64,000 bases of DNA from Saturnia japonica (lineage: Eukaryota; Arthropoda; Insecta; Lepidoptera; Saturniidae): contig CM065318.1 in the NCBI GenBank assembly GCA_033032175.1, positions 8,308,001 through 8,372,000 of the forward strand, written 5' to 3'. The translations under genes and the position numbers were made by a program. The number at the start of each line of letters is the position of its first letter. Within the stretch, counting starts at the first letter, position 1. Below are positions 24,590-36,475 of the stretch, piece after piece. Below the pieces are notes generated by a model. It had not been told where the DNA came from. It worked only from the letters and a program-made list of their open reading frames with translations, and did not search any database.

Positions 24590-25057
24590 CTACAACTCTC
24601 AGATAACCTTAAATATTGATTTTTGTTACGTAAGTCAGAAATAGAGGCCCTCTCGAACTGCTTAATCCGCGTGCGCTGACGTAATCATTAACGATACAAA
24701 AATACAATGTTCTACAATAATATTGGTACTTAGTATTTAAAAGAAAACAGCAATAGCACATGCCTATCTCTTATATATAAGCCACAGTAAGGTATTATGT
24801 AACAAAGATTTGTTGAAGATTAAAAAGTGATTTAGAAGCATTATTTTTAGACATGACATGTTAATCCTCACGAACAAAAGATACTTTATCATAAAGACAA
24901 TTTTATAAAGTTAAATTTTGCTCTTCAGAGTATACTACTATTTGGACACACAGTTTAGGAGGTAATGAAAAATTAAAATAATTTTTACTTGCGGGAAGAA
25001 CAATTATGGTGTTTGTCAGATAAAATCAACACAGGAGAAACCGTGGGGCACAGCTAG
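24590..25057 (+). mobile_element. Helitron-like repeat, copy 1 of a direct pair
   Basis: From TAAATATTGATTTTTGTTAC through CGCGTGCGCTGACGTAATC and ACAATGTTCTACAATAATAT to GAAACCGTGGGGCACAGCTAG (CTAG at 25054-25057). It is collinear with 26420-26896. Confidence 0.65.
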
Positions 25058-25322
25058 TATGTTATATGTCACTCCCACAATTTAGACGAATCTAACTAAC
25101 ATCTTTATGCTAAAATCCATCAAGCATTTAGTCTACCGGGCGTGCCAAAGAAATAGACATACACATAAATACACACACTTGAAAAATATAACTCTCCTTT
25201 TTCGCAGTCGGGTAAAATACTTCTATATTTGTTAAGCGCATCGGAATACCTATCTACCAATTAGCAATATCGTGATTATTATTATAAAATCTTGTTTTTG
25301 ATTCTTGTAAGGGAGTTCATAT

Positions 25323-25555
25323 TGTAGCGACATCGATATAGCGACATCTATCTCGCCACATATAAACTTAACTGACGCATCCTACATCGCGATATTAAAA
25401 TTAACTTAACAATAAGAAATATATAAAGAACCCGACAACAACCGTTGGGCAGCTGCCCGCCAGACGTAACACCCGTCTGGTCGGATGATCCTCCCTTTTC
25501 TATGGCGGATGAGGTATTTTACACTCTGTTCCTCACTTTCGCTAAAATTTAATTA
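25323..25555 (+). repeat. LTR-like fragment starting TGTAGCGACA
   Basis: Begins TGTAGCGACAT, has a TATA-like ATATATAAAGAACCCGAC, then CAACCGTTGGGCAGCTGCCC and CGTCTGGTCGGATGATCCTC. It is collinear with 45088-45290. The TG start and TATA box suggest a solo or broken LTR; no coding part is nearby. Confidence 0.5.
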
Positions 25556-26289
25556 AAGTTTCGCGTTTAGCATTGGGCTGACATAAAACCGATGAAAAAC
25601 TTGTATACTTGTGGTATTTTTAATATTTTATTTTTTGAGATTGTAACTATATCTTTTGCCTTAAAAAATGAAATATTGCTTTTATAACTAAATAAATCAA
25701 TTAGAGACAAAGGACAGAGTTGAAATCTATGCCGCCTACGTGACGTGCAGATTCGAGATATCGTTGACTGGAAAGGCTTCTAAAAAAATTGTCGAGCAAT
25801 AAATTGCGGATAAATCCGATATACCTCAGCGTAATTTCTTCACTATTAATTGTGGTCTTATTTTTTACTTAAGGAAATAATAAATTTAAAAAATAAGTAC
25901 CATTTTTCATCATAAAAATTTTCAATTCTACTTTTTAGCTTATTGCTGTAAAACTTATACAGTTTTAGGTATAACAATGTCTTAAAAACAATTTATTAGG
26001 AAATAAAAATGGTACTGAACCACATTTTAAAAATAACATTAGTCGAAGCTCTTTTAGAACACATTTCAAGAAGTTGAGCTAGACTGGGATATTTGCATTT
26101 CATAATAGTTTCCTGGACTATATCGGTAAAATTTATAGTCTCAATGTATTTGTAGCAATTTACAGTAATAATAGGAATGAGGAAACAGGAATTAAACTTT
26201 TCTGCAGTGTTTATGATTGTACTTTTAAGGGTTCTATGATTTTTTATTGTCGTTCAGTTGTCAGTATCTATACGAAAATAATAAAGCGG

Positions 26290-26896
26290 AAAAGTTTTTT
26301 TTTGTTTGTTTGTTTGTTTAAACACGCTAATCTCTAGAACTACCAGTTGGATTCGAAAAATTATTTTTGTGTATGATAGCCAGACTCTCAAGAAATAGTA
26401 TAGGCTATCTAAGATTAGGTTATCTTAGATAGTCTTAAATATTGATTTTTGTTACGTAAGACGGAAGTCGAGACCCTCCCGAAATGCTTTAACCGCGTGC
26501 GCTGGTGTAATCGTTAATGATACGGAAATACAATGTTCTACAATAGTATTGATCCTTAGTATATCTAAAAAAGTCAGCAATAGCATATGCCTACCATAAC
26601 ACCTACACATAAGTCACAATAAGGTATATTGTGACAAACATTTGTTGAAAATGAAAGAGTGATCTATAAACATTATTTTTAGACATGATTTATTAATCCT
26701 TACAAACAAAAGTTACTTCGTCATAAAAACAATTTTATAAAGTTATATTTTGCTCTTTAGAGTATGCTATTTGGACACATAATTTTGGCACATTGTACTT
26801 GCGGGAAGAATAATTATGATAGACTACATGGGTGCGTTGGTGGCACGGTGTTTGTCGGATATAATTAACACGGGTGAAGCCGTGGTTCACAGCTAG
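26290..26896 (+). mobile_element. Helitron-like repeat, copy 2 of a direct pair
   Basis: Longer copy, opening with a TTTG microsatellite and CACGCTAATCTCTAGAACTA, then the body shared with 24590-25057, and ending GAAGCCGTGGTTCACAGCTAG (CTAG at 26893-26896). The opening block, seen again near 50120-50160, is a familiar lepidopteran repeat start. Confidence 0.65.
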
Positions 26897-26974
26897 TCTT
26901 TTATAACGGAAATCAAAAGGGCATCACAATAATTGTAATTTCGTTTATTGAGATTTTTTTATATTAGCAAGGTA

Positions 26975-27240
26975 AAGTGACAGCTCTTTGATGGATGTAC
27001 AATCCAAAGATTACGGCGACCACCGAACGATCGGCAATCCATCGACGGTCGTCGCTGTCATTCTGGCTTTCAAGCATCTTGGCAGCTGGATATAGATTAG
27101 TATATAAATAAAGTCACTATGAAGGGTTTATCACCATGTACTTAGTGGTCGCGACTCGTCGGATACAGATACCTACCATACACCGGCTAATCCCGGAACT
27201 CCTCGCGGCTAACCGTGCCGCTATGGGTTTACACCTAGAG
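26975..27240. repeat. Dispersed repeat with CGACGGTCGTCGCTGTCATT motif
   Basis: Contains TTACGGCGACCACCGAACGA, TCGACGGTCGTCGCTGTCAT, CACCATGTACTTAGTGGTCG and ACACCGGCTAATCCCGGA. It shares the block order with 58440-58690. Confidence 0.55.
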
Positions 27241-28021
27241 TATGATACTTTTTTTGTTAATTGTTATCAAATCATAGAAGTGGTGCTTATAGATTTTAAA
27301 TATGTTCTCTCTCAATGTTCATGGAGACATTAATTATTTCGCAGATTACGCTGGGAAGAATAATATTTCTATTATGATCAGTATAAGAAGGCAAAGCCAT
27401 GAGATGCAAGAAATAGGAGACTCAGTGAGCAGGACTCGCTCCCTGAGGGTTGCTTACTATTACATATTTTACATAAACATAGTTTGTATATCATTATCCT
27501 TATATTCTCCAATGTTTTCGAAGCGTCACGGCATGTGTTTAAGTGACAAACTATTATTTTGCGGGTACTCGCATAGTACATAGTATGAAATTATCAGCAA
27601 ATAACACTCTGACGCGTATTAATTGTGGACGAAGTTAGAAATACATTATTATTTTCGGATTTATTCCATAGCTGCTCCACAAGATCAAATTTTAAGGTTT
27701 TATGAAAGTTCACTTATATGTTTTGATAATCGGTCAGTGAGTGGAACTTTTAGTATGAAGGTCCTTATTTCTATGATGAGTTTTTACAATAGTATGAGGC
27801 GTAAATCCTTAGTATTTGATATTAATTTCAACAAGCCGTTTTCAAGAAAAGGGGTCTTGATAAACGGACAGACAACTGTTAGACGATCTACATAGTGATT
27901 CTATAATTAATACATTAATTATAATACATTTAAGAGTGAAATAATAAAGTTACAACGCGGAATTATACAATTATAATATAAAAAAGATAAAGCACACAAG
28001 TCAGAAATACAGACATACGCT

Positions 28022-28070
28022 CACACACACACATTCCGACACGCGCATACACACACACGCACACTATACT
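28022..28070. repeat. CA-rich microsatellite
   Basis: Interrupted CA tract with ACACACACACA and CACACACACGCACAC. A LINE-like 3' end with AATAAATAAATAA follows at 28100-28230. Confidence 0.8.
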
Positions 28071-31000
28071 AAACGCCAGTAAAGATTACATGTTTTTCTT
28101 TTGTCTACTTATGTATATTTTTATGTATCACTTCCTGTAATTGTGAAATCCTGTTTTGGCTTTAATTATTACATACTATAAGATATTATATAAAATATTG
28201 TATGCTGTTGGATTTCCAAATAAATAAATAAGGATTCCGATTTTTCATGATCAGGTACGGAACCCTAAAAAATGAAATTGCTACATATTTAATTATGTTG
28301 AAAAGTTTCAACAGTCTGCACCTCAAGCGTACCTTGTGAACTTTCAAAGTTTCAAATAATTAAACACGATAAGATAAATACCAAGTCGAGCAAGTTTGTT
28401 CGTTGTACAGCCCATCGATCCGCCTTCAGTTTGTGCGGTTGTTTGAATAGTCATTACCAGCTTCTTAGAATCACGGTAACGTTCGTTTGAAACTCTAACC
28501 GGTTCATAAAGCTTAAACGTATATCCATGCGTAAGTATTCATTTAATTTACGTTATTTTAAACCATATTTAATAATGCTTTATTTTTATTTTTTTTCATT
28601 TATTAGTATGTACTATTGTTTTTCAGTACAGAATATGCAGGACTGTAGGTACTTCAAGATTGATTTTTCGTTTAGAATATACATTTCAATACATAGATAA
28701 GGCATATAGAAACAAAAACAACAATTTCCATTGTTCATTGTCCACTTTCACTTAAAAAGGTGTTCATTATATTTGTTATTCATAATTCTTCATTAATTAC
28801 TAGTTGTAAAAAAGGTAGTCATGAGGACTGCCGACAGAAGTGAAAACTTAAAACTATGGAATAACTGTATTTTTTTTAAATCTAAATTATTAAGATTAAA
28901 CTTGTTTTTCATATCTATTGACACTCCGAGCAATAATTAACATAGATTAGTTGAGGGCTGAAGAATGGTCAGGTCATGAGTGCTCTAAATCGACGAGCAC
29001 GCATGAAAAGACTGATGAATGTTGAAGAAGATATATGGCAGGCTTGATTTATGTATGTATCAGTTGAGTAGTCTACACATGTGTGCTGTAACACTATGTT
29101 ATTCTGAAATAATGTTCTATTTCACTCAAACTTTGGCTCTCTGTTGCGATCGCCCAAGAATAGATTTTGTGAGTCCTTTAATTTCCATCGTACATTGCTC
29201 GTTTGCTAGACAATTAACTTTGGAACTTCCAAGTAAAAAGTTAATGTATAATTTAAAAATCAAATCAACACGTCATACTTATAGCTAAAGATATACTGTT
29301 ACAAGTCGGTGTCAATGACGCGAGTGGAAAATGTGCTTATAAAAGTTTTCACTTCAAAAGTTATATACGAAAATTATATAAGTTATTAAATAACGTTGTA
29401 TTACCACATGTTCTACCACAGAATTTCTAATTTCTAAATTCTTGATATTCATAAAAACAAGAGTAATTTAAATAATGAACTTCCAGAATAAAAAATAACA
29501 TTGTTCTTTTTGTTTCTATATGACTCATTATATTCGTATCATATTGTAATATAAATCTTAGCTTGAATTAAGTTCCTTCGAGAATAAACGCCCTAAAACA
29601 ACCTCTAAATTGAGTGCCTTTAGTTAGATAGGATTTTAATGCAGTGAAAACAGCGGGGTGCGGGTAAAACAGTCCCGGTTTTTGCTGAACCCAAAAAAGT
29701 TCGCAGTATCATAAATTTTATGCCAACTACATTTCTAAACCTGCCAACAGCCTCACGGGCCCTCTTACAGAATATAGCCGCGTCAGAGCTTCCATGATTA
29801 CATTATGAAAATCTATTTAAATTACTCTAAATTTTCATAACAAGCAAAACCTACGTAGGTACTTATGAAGGGTACGCACACTTTTAAGGGTATAATGCAA
29901 TTTGGGGGTTTGCGGAATAAGCTGATCCTTGGTCGTTAAAGGGAATGATGTGGCGTGGAATTATAAAATTCTGATGAAATTTTGAAATTACTTCTAAATT
30001 AATATTATTATATGTTATTTCGTTCGTTAAAATAAAATGATTGTGTGTAAAACGAGACATAAAATTATATTTATTTTTGGTGACTACGTAATCATCACTA
30101 ATTGTTCAAAAATCGACGAGGGGAAATTGTGACAAAGAGTCTAACTAAAAAACGTAGTGAAACTGAAAGATATAGGACCAATATAGTCTATTTATAAAAT
30201 AAAATGGAAACATAAGCATACTGTAAAATCGGTTTTTTTTTCTAATAAAAACAATCATTAGGCTTTGAATCGTTCAGCTACAAGCTAATGGGTTAAAGGA
30301 ATTATAAAAATAGAGGTACTACAAGTAGTTATAAGTTTCCTTTCAGTTATGTTGAAAAATATTCTGCTACGTGGAAAAGTCACTTTGCTTAGTTCAGCCG
30401 CCTTTTAGTTTATCGGCGGTAGATTTCTGTTTGTGAGATTTTTATACGTAGCTTATTTTTTTTTTAATGTTGCGAGTGTACTAGAAAATGTTTTAATGCG
30501 ATTTCTTTACTGTTATCTGAAGTACCTTTAACAATAATATCTATTTCAAAATAATTCACAATAGTTTCGTAATAGCCGATCACTTGGTTATAATACTTAG
30601 TATATAATAAAATTACTAATTACGGCTATATTTGTCAAATATAAATTCAATTAGGTAGATACATCAATTTTATAAACAGTATGAGAGACACGAGGTGCAT
30701 CTAATTTCGGAGCCATTAAAATATGTATAAATTAACATACTAAATAGTTGTGTGATATTTGTGATTTAAAACAATTTTAAATATATCTATCTACATTTGA
30801 GTACGTATATAAAATTTAGAATAGGATATTTCTTATCATGTTTTTCACCCAGTGAAACAGACGGACAACAGGTAGTATTACATAAATATTATACACTTAA
30901 AGCATAAGATTTGAAACATGTATCTTCTAAGGGACACAATTTTTCTGAAAAGTCTTTCCATATATTTTAGCAGCGTTGATCCTCCTTTGGATTTAATGAA

Positions 31001-31184
31001 CTGTACAGATCAACACATCTATATACCATTTGAACTTAATAAAATGGAAAAAAAACGTAGCAATAATAATATTCTTCGCTATCGCTTCAACTTCTTCCTG
31101 CTTTGGGGCTGCAAAAAGGACTTGCCAGTGTCAATGTTTTGAAGCCTTTGTAGTATTTTCTAATCTTCAAAGTGAAGTCTAAAA

Positions 31185-31390
31185 AGATGGTGGCCTCTTG
31201 CTAGAACTATGCAGGGAGTTTTTTGTCATCTCAAAATGCTTGTTTTCTGTCTATATTTATAATCCACTTTACGTATGCACAATAACCAAACTATATCACG
31301 CAAAATGCCATCAATATTACATAATATAGGGTCAAAGAACCTATGTTAATTAATTCAAACAAGTACCACAACATGCAAGCTCAAGATTCA
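31185..31390 (-). repeat. Dispersed repeat of about 230 bp
   Basis: Minus-orientation copy of 12885-13115, with AAGATGGTGGCCTCTTGCTA, CACAATAACCAAACTATATC and TATAGGGTCAAAGAACC. A weaker relative is seen around 48895-49010. Confidence 0.75.
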
Positions 31391-31409
31391 ATTACAAACT
31401 TTTTTGTAT

Positions 31410-31620
31410 TTATTATTCATGTGGCTACAATGCCACCCGATGTTAAGTGATGATGTAGCCTAAGATAGTAAGTAACTTGTCCTACCACTATCCTATAGTT
31501 TCATCACGTTGTTTTCTTTAACCAAAAACTCAGGTCTTTTGCAGGGATCCGAACTCATGTCGATCAACGCGATATCCGCACATGCAATCAATGAGCCATC
31601 ATTGCTACATATGCGTTAAC
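31410..31620 (-). repeat. Dispersed repeat with GGGATCCGAACTCATGTCGA
   Basis: Shares GCAGGGATCCGAACTCATGT, CGATCAACGCGATATCCGCA and CATGCAATC with the block at about 34075-34135 (GGGATTCAAATTCACGTCCA, CGAAGCGGTATCCGTACACG). Confidence 0.55.
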
Positions 31621-31691
31621 ACGGTCTATGGTGATTCTATTGTTTCGTTGGCCATATTTGATACCTTTTTATTATAGATTTGTTTTTGTAC

Positions 31692-31809
31692 CTGTAAGTA
31701 GGGACTGGCCACGCATGCGCTGTGCATGGAAGCCGGACGTCCTGCCCAACTTGAATACGTCGAGAATGTGGTTCCACGGCCACGCGTGGTCTCACGCCAC
31801 CTTTTGGCT
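31692..31809 (-). CDS. Dscam-family exon: first half of Ig3
   Basis: A 118-bp exon with no start codon, found by translating the gap between the Ig2 and Ig3 exons. It encodes EPKGGVRPRVAVEPHSRRIQ, then VGQDVRLPCTAHAWPVPTYR. It has the first Ig3 cysteine in LPC, followed by the P.P.Y pattern that precedes the core tryptophan encoded at the start of the next exon (YRWF). The acceptor is aatagtaacag/AGCCAA and the donor TACAG/GTACAA, phase 1 in and phase 2 out, matching both neighbours. This is the position of the exon-6 variable cluster in Drosophila Dscam1 (family knowledge); only one copy is seen here. It is much richer in G and C than its flanks. Confidence 0.9.
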
Positions 31810-31974
31810 CTGTTACTATTAAATGACCTGCAGGAACAAACCCATTTTGTAGATTAATTTTATACAGAAAGATAAAGTAGCTTCTATGACGATTGATTTA
31901 AGTATTTTCATCAAAACTTTCACAAATAATTCTATTAGGTTTATTTATACAAATAAGTTGACAAACAAGCATAC

Positions 31975-32180
31975 GACCCCCACGTTGTTAAGCGGCTACC
32001 GTAGCTTATGGCCGCTTGTAATACCATAGCTATCACTAGCGCGTTGGTGACCTGGAATCCCCTTACCCCAAGGAGATCTGGAAACCCTACACACTGCAGG
32101 AACACAACACAAGGTTATTTGGCTGCAATCTTCTGTAAGGTGGAAGTATTCCACCAGTTAAACTGTCCCAAGTAGAGAGA
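31975..32180. repeat. Dispersed repeat with AGCGGCTACCGTAGCTTATG
   Basis: Contains AGCGGCTACCGTAGCTTATG, GCCGCTTGTAATACCATAGC, CCCCTTACCCCAAGGAGATC and TTCTGTAAGGTGGAAGTATT. Well-known lepidopteran repeat wording; related to 52010-52310. Confidence 0.55.
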
Positions 32181-32554
32181 AATATCCAAATAAAATATTT
32201 CTCTGTGCCGTGCCTCTCTTAAAATCCCCGCTTTCTCGAAAAGATTTTTTTTTAATTTGATCATGAAGTTTTTTTATAATATTTTTATATTAACGAGGCT
32301 TCAGTACAATCCTAATTACTATGCCAGTCTCTTAGTTAGAAGTTCATAGGTATAATTATAAATGTTATTTTTTATGAATCAACGAGACAAAATAAGTAAT
32401 TAGAAGCGCATTAGACATGGGTTCTCCCAGAATAATATTGACCTCTCCTACGTTTCTCCAGGACCCCGAGAGCATTTTTTCGAGAAAGTGGACTTAATAT
32501 AGAATTTTTTATTGTAAACCATCTTGCAAATATTATCAAAATATTCTTGACTAG

Positions 32555-32720
32555 CTGGTACTCGCGACTTCGTCTGCGTATTATTGGATATACACAGACT
32601 GATCTCGGAACACGACAAACCAAAAAAATCGCCGTTTTTGCGTGATTGAGTAACAAACATCTAAACATCCAAACATACACATTTTCACATTAATTATTAT
32701 ATTAGTAGGATTGCAGCAAG
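32555..32720 (+). repeat. Dispersed repeat with CGCGACTTCGTCTGCG
   Basis: Contains CTAGCTGGTACTCGCGACTT, CGTCTGCGTATTATTGGATA and CGGAACACGACAAACCAAAA. A shorter relative lies at about 57590-57680 (CGGAATACGACAAATCGAAA). Confidence 0.55.
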
Positions 32721-32892
32721 CGAATAATAATAATACTGTTCCTAAAAATAAACACGTTACGATTAAGAGAAGAAAAATATACGATTGAGATAGAGTCATG
32801 TAAATGGAGCTAAGTTTGCAGAGGCACCGGTAACGAATTTACCGAATAAGGAACTTCATTGCTGTTAACTGTTATATTGTGTAAGTACTTAC

Positions 32893-33024
32893 CAAAATAC
32901 TGACTTCTATACACATTACCGGTTATCCGGTCCCGGATCCGGCACCGGAACCGGTTGTACCGGTCGTCTGTGCTCACGGCGCTTATGTACAGCGAGCCGT
33001 CGTCTAGACGGTGGTGTCTCGACC
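32893..33024 (-). CDS. Dscam-family exon: second half of Ig2
   Basis: Encodes GSRHHRLDDGSLYISAV, then STDDRYNRFRCRIRDRITGN and VYRSQYF. It holds the second Ig2 cysteine in FRCR, followed by the R.TG motif seen in Dscam Ig2 (family knowledge: C R..H R.TG). I chose the acceptor ccgtag/GGTCGA because it restores phase 1 from the previous exon. The frame stays open upstream, and an AG 15 nt earlier in transcript order (cttacaag/TGGGTT) would add KWVTSV-like residues but breaks phase with the preceding donor. The donor is TTTG/GTAAGT, a strong consensus. The start is therefore slightly less certain than the end. Confidence 0.84.
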
Positions 33025-33904
33025 CTACGGACGTAACCCACTTGTAAGAACAAGTTAAGTTCACATTATGGTCCTTCTGGATTCGTGTGAAGTAATAAAT
33101 ATTAAGTATGTTCAGTTACAATTAAGTACAGAATTATGAAATCCAGTTATCATTACAAAGTCGCTTAGAGATCCTAATAACCAATTTAGTGATTAAACAA
33201 GCGTCTTGAGACGCTTTTTATATTCAGAAGGAATTTCATCGTATTAGTGATCAAATATAATAAATAAATGAGTTCCAAATCCTGTAATGAGATTAAGCTT
33301 TCATTGAAGGACATCGTAAATAAAACTGTAAGTTATTGGTTAATTTTTTTTATTTATTCGTCACAAAAATAAAATAATATTACAAAACGAATAATTTATT
33401 AGATAAAGTTTTTAGTTTTAATTCATAATTTTTATAATATTCATTTTTTATTAAATTAAACCAACTAAATAAATATTAGATAACGACGTAATCTTTTTTT
33501 GAACAAAATAAATATGTAAGTATAAAATTTTTGCAAAAAACATATTATCTATTGAGCTTAATCCTATATACTGTAATATATTTTTAAAAAGAGAAGGGAA
33601 AAGCATAGGAGTAAAGAATACCTAACAGAAAGTGCAACGAAATACATATTAAGTTGGTGCTTTGCATTTCCAAGTTATTTCTGTACACTACCGACCTATT
33701 TGAATAAGTTTCGTTACTGCGAGCTGCTCGGGAAAGGAAGCTATAGGAATAAAGGTTTCGAGTTAACAAAATTTAAAATGTCGCAATACTACTATGGTTC
33801 AATGGCGCCTGCATGCATTTCTTCCTTGATATCCTTGCTTTCTGAATATAATATAATACGTCTTTATTTTAATGCATATTTAAAACAATTCTTTATAGGT
33901 TTTA

Positions 33905-34135
33905 GCGTTTGTTCACAAACTTGATGCAAAGTGACAGTGTGGCCCAAAACTTGATAGAGAACTGGGTCATAAGTGCATCTGACGTAACACACCTATAGAT
34001 CCTTGGCGACAGCTTTTCAACTTGAGGTTGATAGCTAGCCAGGTAGGTAGCTGACCGAAAAAGCTTGGGCACATCGCAGGGATTCAAATTCACGTCCATC
34101 GAAGCGGTATCCGTACACGCTACGTCTAAGTCATA
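33905..34135 (-). repeat. Dispersed repeat, same family as 31410-31620
   Basis: Contains CATCTGACGTAACACACCTA, GATCCTTGGCGACAGCTTTT, CGCAGGGATTCAAATTCACG and GCGGTATCCGTACACGCTAC. It lies in the intron between the two Ig2 exons. Confidence 0.5.
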
Positions 34136-34245
34136 ATGTTTAATTTATGAATACGTTGCAAGAAATTATTAAAAGGACGGAAATAATAAAATGTAATTGG
34201 AACAGTTAATTAAAATCAATTTGGGTAAAGCGACACTGATATTAC

Positions 34246-34401
34246 CTAAATAGTGGAAGACACTAATGTCGTCATCAGTAAACCATTCGGTATTAGTTGC
34301 TCTATCAGCACAGTGTGGCGGTACAACGCACCGCAACACAGCCGCGTTGCCAACTATCACGTACTCGTCTGGCACGTGGACTTCCCACACTGTGCTAAGC
34401 G
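34246..34401 (-). CDS. Dscam-family exon: first half of Ig2
   Basis: Encodes ALSTVWEVHVPDEYVIVGNA, then AVLRCVVPPHCADRATNTEW and FTDDDISVFHYL. It carries the first Ig2 cysteine (LRC) and the core tryptophan (TEWF). GN.AVL.C.VP is the usual opening of Dscam Ig2; in Drosophila Dscam1 the equivalent half-domain is the exon-4 variable cluster (family knowledge). Only one version is visible here. The acceptor is tgttacag/CGCTTA and the donor TTTAG/GTAATA, phase 1 in and phase 1 out. The extra cysteine in PPHCAD is not canonical and is worth checking in orthologues. Confidence 0.92.
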
Positions 34402-35794
34402 CTGTAACAAAGAATAATTTTTGTATATGTAAAAAGGTGAGGCATCATGGTAGGCCTTGCAGATGTGAAACATATAAATTAACATATTAAAATGTGAATA
34501 AGTAAAAACGAAAAAAAAAAAATCAGATATTTTATATAAAATTGTCAAGGGGTTTCACAGTATCATTCTCACTTAAGTTGAAAATGTGGCAGAAAATTTG
34601 TAGGATGTAGGAAAATGTCTGGAAACGTCTAAAATCGACTCGAAACATCGAGTACCTATGTATTTATAGGTATGAAAACATATTGCAGTGCACACATACA
34701 CACATTGAAAGTTTATCAGTTTGATTATGTAATCAAATAAACAATGGTATAAAAATAGAACACTTCCCCTTGTTTTAAAAGGAGTAATAAGTAATTCTAG
34801 TAAATTCGACCCTTCGTTTATTTGGGTATATAAGCGAGCCGTGTTCCGAGCCAGGATAGTTCCGTTTTGTACATCCAAGTAAAAACAACAATGGATACAA
34901 GAAGAAAACTGCACGAAAATCACAGAATAGTTTAAACTTTACAAAACGGTACAACGTATCTACCGTACGTACAACAAACAATCTCTTGAGCTTTATTGTA
35001 TTATGTGTAGATTATTTATTTTATCAAATAACGATGTTACAATAATTTTTTTATACTGTTTATTTTATTATATGCATATAAGTGTTCAATTTCCGAAAAT
35101 CCATTTTAGACTACGTGTGGTATTTTTTCTGTCCATTTTCGTCGGACCCTGTTTAGTAGTTTTAACGTGAAGACATACGTTGTGTTCACTGAAACTGTTA
35201 TTTTTCCAAGTCCCTCTTTGCCAAGTATCCATTACCACTTTGAACTCGTGACGGGAATACATTTGTAAAAATTGAGTACGTCTGCTGCGTACTGTCGACA
35301 ATTTTATTACGTTGTTTTCTATGTCATTAGAAATTGTCACACACGTTCATATCTATTTAATAATGAAATATTTCTTTATATTACGATATATTAAAAAAAA
35401 AATTATAAGCAGTATGCGATATATAATAATCCTGAACTTGTAAAACATTGTAAAACGTAACGTTTCTGTTTGTCTGTTCGTTTTTGTTCTTTTCACGCTG
35501 AAAACCACTTATCATTTTTATTAAAAAAAATTATAATTTTAATTTATAGCTATGCTATTTGGCCAGGTTACAGGATACACATTGTTACATAAAGTAACGT
35601 ATGAAATAAGCAGTCAAGATAATGGTGAATCAATTCGGAAAAGATGCTTTTCGTTCGCTTAAATGGCTTACGCTGAGTAAATCATAACATATATATCAAA
35701 TTAATGTACTACATAATTGCAGGTATTAAAAATACCTACGAAACAATCATTAGCTTATGTTTATCTTCTGAAGATCACCCACAATAAGCATTTT

Positions 35795-35914
35795 TGTCTT
35801 TAAAAAAACCGGCGGGCTACCGTCTTGGGTGGTAGTGGAGGCAGCACAATTCGCGCGTGGGCTCGACCGAAGGCATTCTGTAGTTCAGGCGAACGAAGCC
35901 GCGGGCACTACTAG
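35795..35914 (+). mobile_element. Short Helitron-like end ending in CTAG
   Basis: Contains ATTTTTGTCTTTAAAAAAAC, GCACAATTCGCGCGTGGGCT and GAAGCCGCGGGCACTACTAG (CTAG at 35911-35914). Sister of 13185-13307. Confidence 0.55.
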
Positions 35915-36339
35915 TAAATAAATAAGACACGGTTTTCTGGAATAGTTTTCGTTACGCAGAAATTAGTAATTCTATATAGAAAAAAAAGACTCGGGAATGA
36001 AAGCAGAAATCTTTGTTAATTTATTTTAGGGCAGCAATTCAGTTACGAGCACAATTAAAAGACTGCTGACTACGCATTAGAATATAATCCCTTTTACACG
36101 AACGGTGAATTACTTCGTAGAAGGATACCCTCCTAATTGTAGGCGACAAATCGCTTTCATTCACGCTTCATTTACGCTTCATTTCGATTAAACAGTAGAA
36201 TAGGAAATTGTGATCACAGTATATTTTGAATTTTATATTTAAAAAAACTTAATGATTATTTAACACTATTTTTTTGCACTTCAACATTTATTTCCAAACT
36301 ATTCATAGTTTATATTACAGTAGCTAAACATATACATAT

Positions 36340-36475
36340 ATTTAAACTTGGACACACAACTGACGATTATGCTTATCACACAAAACTCAGTCATGTGCGA
36401 GGATCGAACTTGCGACCTCACAGCTCAATACTAGGGCTTACTCCAACTCCTTCACGAGGTCTGTCTAGATAAATG
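36340..36475 (-). repeat. tRNA-derived SINE, minus orientation
   Basis: On the minus strand: GACCTCGTGAAGGAGTTGGA, then GTGAGGTCGCAAGTTCGATCC with a B-box-like AGTTCGATCC, and CTCGCACATGACTGAG. Same family as 50820-50940. Confidence 0.6.

Larger units (their letters stand above)
22098..31691 (-). other. Dscam intron, 9.6 kb
   Basis: Intron splitting Ig3. It holds an RTE-like tail (22437-22690), repeats at 23225-23512, the paired repeat at 24590-25057 and 26290-26896, an LTR-like fragment (25323-25555), a repeat at 26975-27240, a CA-rich tract (28022-28070), a LINE-like 3' end at 28100-28230, and repeats at 31185-31390 and 31410-31620. I see nothing definite in 27300-28000 or in 28300-31180. 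Confidence 0.85.
31810..34245 (-). other. Two short Dscam introns around the Ig2b exon
   Basis: The interval holds the Ig2b exon (32893-33024) and its two introns of 1221 and 1083 bp. The upstream intron contains a repeat at about 33905-34135. The downstream intron contains repeats at about 31975-32180 and 32555-32720. The stretch 33100-33900 is AT-rich with nothing recognised. Confidence 0.8.
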
